Part shown: piece by piece, positions 59,259 to 64,000 of the stretch
Numbering within the stretch: position 1 is the stretch's first letter
How the letters are laid out: each line of letters opens with the position of its first letter
Source: JBJMHZ01 sp045807125
Lineage (GTDB): Bacteria > Actinomycetota > Actinomycetes > JAWWOL01
NCBI GenBank assembly: GCA_045807125.1
Contig: JBJMHZ010000028.1
Span: forward strand, 62,001 to 126,000
Direction: 5' to 3'
Length of the DNA stretch: 64,000 bases
Translations under genes and position numbers: made by a program
Notes under the pieces: generated by a model
The model's database searches: none
What the model was told of the DNA's origin: nothing
Seen by the model: the letters and a program-made list of their open reading frames with translations, nothing else

Positions 59259-60245
59259 TCATCCGGACCATGAGGTGGGCTCGCGGTCCCAGCGGTGCGT
59301 GCGCAACTCGGCGAGCATGTCGTCGCTCAGCGGCCGGCCGTCGCTGACCGCGAGGTTGGCGCGCACGTGCTCGGGCTTGCGCATGCCGGGGATCACGGTG
59401 GTCACCGCCGGGTGGTGCAGGATGAACCGGAGGGCAAGCTCCGGCATGGTCATCCCCTCGGGGACGACCTCCTTGAGGCGGTTCGCGCGCTCCACGCTGG
59501 GTCCGAGGTTCTCCGGACCGAAGTACGTCGACCGCCAGTCCTCCTCGGGGAAGGTGGTCTCGGCCGTCAGCATGCCGGTCAGCGTGCCCTCGTCGAACGG
59601 CACCCGGGCGATGATGCCGACGCCCTCGCGGAGCGCACGCTCGAAGAGCTTGTCCTCCGGTGCCTGGTCGAACACGTTGTAGATGACCTGGATGACGTCG
59701 ATCAGCCCGGTGTCGAGCGCGGCGAAGCAGTTGGTCGGCTCCCAGCGGTTGACGCTGATGCCGAACCCTCCGACGAGGCCGAGCTCCTTCAGCTCCCGCA
59801 CCGTGTCCTGCCAGCGCTGGTCCTCAGCCCAGCGGTCCTCCCACACGTGGAACTGGAGGAGGTCGATGCGGGGCACGCCGAGGTTGTCGAGGCTGCGCCG
59901 CGTGAACTCCCTGATGTGCCCGGGCGGGTAGACGTCGTCGATCGTGTCGGTGGGGCGGGGCGGCCATTCGCGGTTCTTCGGCGGGATCTTCGTGGCGACG
60001 TGCAGCTTGCGATCCGGGTGCCGGCGCAGCGTCGCCCCGAGCAGCAGCTCGCTGACGCCGCGGCCGTACGCCCACGCCGTGTCGAAGAACGTGCAGCCGA
60101 GCTCGACTGCCTCGTCGAGGCACACCGGCGCGAGCTCGTAGTCAGCGCCGGAGGCGAACCCGCCGGGACCACCGGCGATGCCCCACATGCCGTACCCGAT
60201 CTCGCTGATCGGCCAACCCAGCCTGCCCATGGTGCGGTAGCGCAT
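59259..60245 (-). CDS. Aldo/keto reductase
   Basis: 328 residues, NADPH-dependent TIM-barrel reductase. MRYRTMGRLGWPISEIGYGMWGIAGG, FFDTAWAYGRGVSELLLGATLRRHP (catalytic Asp and Tyr), VATKIPPKN (catalytic Lys), GFGISVNRWEPTN, and C-terminal cofactor block TTVIPGMRKPEHVRANLAV. In the same direction and 27 bp after the NRPS-like gene, so it probably reduces the aldehyde that the NRPS reductase domain releases. Confidence 0.88.
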   Translation of the reverse strand: MRYRTMGRLGWPISEIGYGMWGIAGGPGGFASGADYELAPVCLDEAVELGCTFFDTAWAYGRGVSELLLGATLRRHPDRKLHVATKIPPKNREWPPRPTDTIDDVYPPGHIREFTRRSLDNLGVPRIDLLQFHVWEDRWAEDQRWQDTVRELKELGLVGGFGISVNRWEPTNCFAALDTGLIDVIQVIYNVFDQAPEDKLFERALREGVGIIARVPFDEGTLTGMLTAETTFPEEDWRSTYFGPENLGPSVERANRLKEVVPEGMTMPELALRFILHHPAVTTVIPGMRKPEHVRANLAVSDGRPLSDDMLAELRTHRWDREPTSWSG

Positions 60246-60272
60246 CTGCTTGCCTCCTCGTTGGCGCGCCGG

Positions 60273-63200
60273 TCAGTGCGTCGACGCGGTCGCTTGCAGG
60301 ACCCGCGCACGGTAGTGGCGCGCGAGGTGATCGAGATAGCCGTCCATCGCGGCGTCGAGCGAGCCGTCGGCCATCCCCCAGCGGCGCTCGGCCTCCCGGC
60401 AGCGGTCCTTGGCGTACAGGGCCGGGTTGTCGGTCAGCAGGTCGTCGAAGGCGCGTCGCAGCTCCTCCTCGGCGCCGGACGGGTCGGGCAGCAGGGCGGC
60501 CAGCGCCGTGAGCTCCGGCTCGTCGGTCTCCGCGGCCGCGGTGCGCACCCGGCGCGCGAGCTCGCGGCAGCTGACCCGCTCGATGCCGAGGTCGGGCCGC
60601 GCGAGCAGGTCACCGAACGACACGCTGGCCGGATGCAGCACGTGCAGCGTCGCCCCACGGGCAGCGGGATCGCATACCGCAGCGACGATCCTCGCCGCTG
60701 CGTAGTCGACCGGCGTGTAGTCGGACGGGATCACGGCGTCAGGTCGCGCGCCCAGCCGGGTGAAGGCCGACAGCATCAGATGCGTCAGCGCTCGCGGGTT
60801 GGGACAGGCGCCCACCGTGCTCGGCATGACCTCGCCGAGCCGGAGGATCGTGACGCACGCTCCGTCCGCGCGGGCGTTGGCGAGAACCTGCTCGGCGACC
60901 CACTTCGAGCGGTTGTACCCGCCCGGTGGCGGCGGAACGCTCCGCACGTCGACGTCCTCCTCCAGCGGCCGGCCGATGGTGGCACCGCCCTGCAGCGCCG
61001 CGAGCGTCGACACCTGGTAGAAGGGAACGGGCCGACCGGTGCCGGCGAGCTCGAGGGCCTCCGACGTGCCGAGCACGTTGGCCCGTCGATGCGCGCGGTA
61101 GTCGAACAGGAAGTTGACCAGCGCGGCGCAGTTCAGCACGAGATCGGCCGACTCGGCCAGGTGATCCCATGCAGCCGGGCCGAGGCCCAGCCGCGGCAAG
61201 CTCATGTCACCGGCCAGGCACTCGAGCCGATCGCCGAAGCGCGGCTCCCAGAGATCCCGCTCCGCGAGAGCGGCGATGACCCGCTCCCTGGCCCGGCCGT
61301 CGTCGGCGGCCCTGGCCACGCAGAGGACTCGCAGCTCGGTCCGGCGCAGCAGCTCGTGCACGATCTGCGCGCCGACGAACCCGGTAGCGCCCGTCACGAG
61401 GACGTTGCGCAGGTCGCCGTCGGCGACGATGGGCGGAGCCGGCCACTGCGGGACAGCCTTGGAGTCGCGCTCCATCAGCTCGCTCTCGTCCTCGACGACC
61501 GCTCCGTCCGCCTGGTACGCCTCGATCAGCAACGCCAGTCGAGAGGCCGTCGGCTGGTCGAAGAGGTCCTGGGCGCAGAGCTGCGGCAGGTCGAGGTCGG
61601 CGCGGATGGCGTTGACCGCCGTCAGCGCCTTCAAGGAGTCACCGCCCGCGTCCATGAAGTTGTCGTCGGGGCCCAGGCTCGGCCGGCCGAGCGCCGCGCG
61701 CATCGCCCACAGGACCCTGCCGTCAACGGTCTCCGGTGCGGCACCCACCGCGACCTCGGCCGACTCCGCGGCGACCCGGCGCTCGATGACGTGCTCGAGC
61801 TCTCCTCGGTCGACCTTGCCGTTCTCGCTCAGCGGCATGGAGTCGAGCACCACGACGCGGCGCGGTACGTTGGACCTCGGCAGTTCGTCCCGCAGATGCG
61901 CGAGCACCGCCTCCTCGGTGACGTCCGCGTCGCCGGCGACGCAGACGGCGAGCGTCTTGGTGCCGTCCTGCTCGGTCGCGACGAGCGCCTCCGCCTGCCA
62001 CACGCCCGGGCACGACTCGGCCGCGATCTCGATCTCGCCCGGCTCGATCCGGACGCCGCCGATCTTGACCTGGAAGTCGCGCCGTCCCAGGCAGTACAGC
62101 TGACCGTCGTGGTCGAGCCGCCCGAGGTCGCCGGTGAGGTAGAGCCGGTCACCAGGTATCCGCTCGGGAAACGCGTTGGGCACGAACGCGCGCGCGGTCA
62201 CCGCCGGCGCACCGAGGTAGCCCGCGCCGAGGCATGCGCCGCCGACCGCGATCTCGCCGGTGCCTCCGGGCGGGACGGGCCGGAAGTCGTCGTCGACGAT
62301 GACCGCGTAGCAGTTGTCGATCGGCTTCCCGACCGGCACCGGGTCGTCGTCCTCCTGCGACATCGGGTGGAAGGCCATCCCGATCGAGGTCTCGGTCGGC
62401 CCGTACCCGTTGGTGATGCGCAGGCCAGGCAGCAGGCTCATCAGGCAGCGCACGGCACGCGGGTTGATGGGCTCGCTCCCGACGATCAGCCACCGCAGCG
62501 ACCGCAGCTTCGGCAGGATCGTCATGTCGGACTCGACGGTCGCGACGAGCGCGTTGAAGATGCTCGAGACGAAGTCGGCCGACGTGACGCCGTGCTCGGC
62601 GATCGTGTCGATGGTCTGGTGCAGGTCGAGGAACTCGCCCTGGTGCGGCAGCACGGTGCGACCGCCCTCGGTGAGCGGCCAGAAGAGCTGCCAGACCGAG
62701 GAGTCGAACGTGTGCTTGCTGTTCTGCAGGACGACCTCGTCGCCCGTGACGCCGAAGTAGCGCGACATGTACTTGAGGCGATTGGCGAGCCCCACGTGCA
62801 GGTTGATGGCGCACTTGGGCGCGCCCGTGGTGCCAGACGTGAAGAACCCGTACACGAAGTCGTTGCGCTCCAGCGTCACGTCGGGCCGCTCCTGCGTCGC
62901 GGCGATGCGGCGGACGTCGACCTCGACCACGAGGCTGCGGTGCTCGGGCGGGACGTGGGTGGACGCGGTGCCCAGGATCGCGCGAGGTGCCAGCACCTCC
63001 ATGGTCGCGCGGATGCGCTCGTCCGGCCACGTGGGGTCGAGCGGGACGAACGCCGCGCCCAGCTTCATCAGGGCCAGGTAGGCGACGGGCAGCTCGAGGC
63101 TGCTCACGAGCAGCACCGGGATCGTGTCGCCCTTGCGGACGCCGCGCTGGGCGAGGTCGGCGGCCAGCCCGTTGGCGAGCCCGTCCAGCGTCCGGTACGA

Positions 63201-63344
63201 CAGGGCCCTGCCGTCGTGATGCACGGCCGGCCGGTCGCCCCGCCGGTCGACCTGGTCCTCGATCATCGTCAGCACCGAGCGGAACGGGCCGCTGTCGCTG
63301 TTGCTGCGGCTGCCGTTGCTACGGCTGTAGCGAGGTGAGCTCAT
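60273..63344 (-). CDS. NRPS-like enzyme: adenylation-thiolation-thioester reductase (A-T-R)
   Basis: 1023 residues. Adenylation domain about 25-515: FVYGFFTSGTTGAPKCAIN (A3), HTFDSSVWQLFWPL (A4), NGYGPTETSIGMAF (A5), YLTGDLGRLDHDGQLYCLGRRDFQVKIGGVRIEPGEIE (A7-A8), SENGKVDR with catalytic Lys (A10). Carrier protein: DNFMDAGGDSLKAL, pantetheinyl Ser near 568. Reductase domain about 645-1000: NVLVTGATGFVGAQIVHELLRR, YQVSTLAAL, YNRSKWVAEQVL (Tyr-x-x-x-Lys). There is no condensation domain, so it activates one carboxylic or amino acid and releases it as an aldehyde or alcohol. The specificity residues I could align (Asp235, Ser236, Trp239) do not name a substrate. Confidence 0.9.
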   Translation of the reverse strand: MSSPRYSRSNGSRSNSDSGPFRSVLTMIEDQVDRRGDRPAVHHDGRALSYRTLDGLANGLAADLAQRGVRKGDTIPVLLVSSLELPVAYLALMKLGAAFVPLDPTWPDERIRATMEVLAPRAILGTASTHVPPEHRSLVVEVDVRRIAATQERPDVTLERNDFVYGFFTSGTTGAPKCAINLHVGLANRLKYMSRYFGVTGDEVVLQNSKHTFDSSVWQLFWPLTEGGRTVLPHQGEFLDLHQTIDTIAEHGVTSADFVSSIFNALVATVESDMTILPKLRSLRWLIVGSEPINPRAVRCLMSLLPGLRITNGYGPTETSIGMAFHPMSQEDDDPVPVGKPIDNCYAVIVDDDFRPVPPGGTGEIAVGGACLGAGYLGAPAVTARAFVPNAFPERIPGDRLYLTGDLGRLDHDGQLYCLGRRDFQVKIGGVRIEPGEIEIAAESCPGVWQAEALVATEQDGTKTLAVCVAGDADVTEEAVLAHLRDELPRSNVPRRVVVLDSMPLSENGKVDRGELEHVIERRVAAESAEVAVGAAPETVDGRVLWAMRAALGRPSLGPDDNFMDAGGDSLKALTAVNAIRADLDLPQLCAQDLFDQPTASRLALLIEAYQADGAVVEDESELMERDSKAVPQWPAPPIVADGDLRNVLVTGATGFVGAQIVHELLRRTELRVLCVARAADDGRARERVIAALAERDLWEPRFGDRLECLAGDMSLPRLGLGPAAWDHLAESADLVLNCAALVNFLFDYRAHRRANVLGTSEALELAGTGRPVPFYQVSTLAALQGGATIGRPLEEDVDVRSVPPPPGGYNRSKWVAEQVLANARADGACVTILRLGEVMPSTVGACPNPRALTHLMLSAFTRLGARPDAVIPSDYTPVDYAAARIVAAVCDPAARGATLHVLHPASVSFGDLLARPDLGIERVSCRELARRVRTAAAETDEPELTALAALLPDPSGAEEELRRAFDDLLTDNPALYAKDRCREAERRWGMADGSLDAAMDGYLDHLARHYRARVLQATASTH

Positions 63345-63387
63345 GTTGGTCCTCTGCTGCTCTCTGCTGGTCTCTGCCGGCTGGTGC

Positions 63388-64000
63388 TCAGTCCTTGGTC
63401 AGGGCCCGGTCGAGGTCGTCCATGACCTCGTCGACGTCGTCGATGTAGCCAAGTGCCAGCCGCACCGTGCTCCGGTCGACGCCGATGCTCTGCAGCCCCT
63501 CGTCGTCGTACTCGTAGTACGTGAAGAAGGTGCTCTGCTCGACGAGGGTCTGCGGGGCACCGAAGTTCGACGCCATGAACGGCACCTGGAGCCGGTCGAC
63601 CACCCTGGCCGTCTCCTCCTCGCTCAGGCCGAGCTCGAAGGTCACGACCCCGCCGTGCCCGGTGAGGTACTTCGTGCCGAGCTCGTGATGCGGGTGGCTG
63701 GGCAGGCCGGTGTAGTAGACCCGGCTGACCTTGGGGTGCTCGTCCAGGAAGTGCGCGACCTTCGACCCGTACGCGTTGACCCGCTCCATGCGCATCGGGA
63801 GCGTGTAGAGGCTGCGCCGCAGCAGGAAGGCGGTGTTGCCATCGGTGACCGGTCCCGTCGTGTCGCGGAACCAGCGGATGCGCTCGATCAGATCGGCTCG
63901 GCCGGACAGCACGCCGCAGACGATGTCGCCGTGCCCGGCGAGGTACTTCGTCGCGCTGAACAGCACGAGGTCGACTCCCCACCGCAGCGCGTGGAAGTTC
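63388..64000 (-). CDS. Cys/Met-metabolism PLP enzyme (cystathionine gamma-synthase/lyase fold); 5' end outside window
   Basis: About 204 residues of the C-terminal part. PLP-binding Lys in VLFSATKYLAGHGDIVCGVL (the S-x-T-K motif), RIRWFRDTTGPVTDGNTAFLLRRSLYTLPMRM, VYYTGLPSHPHHELGTKYLTGHGGVVTFEL, and the end SNFGAPQTLVEQ...GIGVDRSTVRLALGYIDD-like. This fold performs gamma-elimination or gamma/beta-replacement on amino acids. First visible gene of the cluster, 43 bp before the NRPS-like gene; it probably makes or tailors the amino acid that enzyme activates. N-terminus and start lie beyond 64000. Confidence 0.85.
   Translation of the reverse strand, partial: NFHALRWGVDLVLFSATKYLAGHGDIVCGVLSGRADLIERIRWFRDTTGPVTDGNTAFLLRRSLYTLPMRMERVNAYGSKVAHFLDEHPKVSRVYYTGLPSHPHHELGTKYLTGHGGVVTFELGLSEEETARVVDRLQVPFMASNFGAPQTLVEQSTFFTYYEYDDEGLQSIGVDRSTVRLALGYIDDVDEVMDDLDRALTKD

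Noticed and set aside
59295..63338. Very long open frame on the + strand (over 1,300 codons)
   Set aside because: It is antisense to the NRPS-like and aldo/keto reductase genes, is Arg/Glu/Val/Leu-rich without domains, and arises from GC-rich third-position bias.
1..64000. CRISPR arrays, tRNA or rRNA genes, insertion sequences
   Set aside because: No regularly spaced direct repeats with spacers, no cloverleaf-like intergenic segments and no transposase-like frames were seen.

Overview
The window is high-GC actinobacterial chromosome. Evidence: GC-rich third codon positions throughout, a three-gene mycobacterial-type (Sdh1) succinate dehydrogenase, an F420-dependent LLM oxidoreductase, DUF3017 and DUF6350/PerM proteins, and the backbone order sucC-sucD ... 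perM-purN-purH-folD ... DUF3017 ... mdh-icd known from Streptomyces-type genomes. The genus cannot be named from the sequence. I saw no tRNA, rRNA, CRISPR array or transposase.

Layout. 1-5.6 kb: a partial molybdo-hydroxylase FAD subunit, then a tightly coupled four-gene accessory operon (haem-oxygenase-like diiron protein, MazG-like enzyme, HAD-cytochrome P450 fusion, acyl-CoA dehydrogenase-like flavoprotein). 5.6-13.8 kb: Maf, F420 oxidoreductase, nitroreductase, a first small-peptide/XRE-TPR regulator pair, an MFS exporter, an ECF sigma factor with its membrane partner, and a methyltransferase. 13.9-20.8 kb: a nucleoside uptake and salvage operon (BMP lipoprotein, ABC ATPase, two permeases, cdd, deoA). 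21-26.6 kb: methylmalonyl-CoA mutase large subunit, a Ser/Thr kinase, and a second peptide/XRE-TPR pair. 26.7-43.9 kb: housekeeping genes (sdhBAC, DD-carboxypeptidase, trpS, CNNM/CorC protein, mdh, icd, folD, purHN, PerM-like protein) with an FHA-HTH gene. 44-49.3 kb: a RiPP operon. 49.6-57.5 kb: sucCD, a secreted S15 peptidase, the B12-binding mutase subunit, a lipase, azlCD and a short serA. 57.7-64 kb: a small biosynthetic cluster (dapF-like epimerase, sulfotransferase, aldo/keto reductase, NRPS-like A-T-R enzyme, Cys/Met-type PLP enzyme, the last cut by the window end).

Two accessory systems stand out. (1) At 49.2-49.3 kb two 18-bp genes, each with its own ribosome-binding site, encode the pentapeptides MRYLH and MRYVH. 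These are biarylitide-type minimal RiPP precursors. They lie just upstream of a P450 that is translationally coupled to a B12-dependent radical SAM C-methyltransferase and a DUF5825 protein; a secreted M28 aminopeptidase follows 32 bp later. This looks like a biarylitide pathway with a C-methylation step and twin precursors. (2) Two loci 17 kb apart each pair a 44-residue secreted peptide (MRR start, signal peptide, Cys-Cys at exactly positions 41-42) with a convergent XRE-TPR regulator. The two regulators are homologous, and repeated TTGAC/GTTA elements lie upstream of both peptide genes. This is a candidate duplicated peptide-signalling system in the style of Gram-positive RRNPP regulators.
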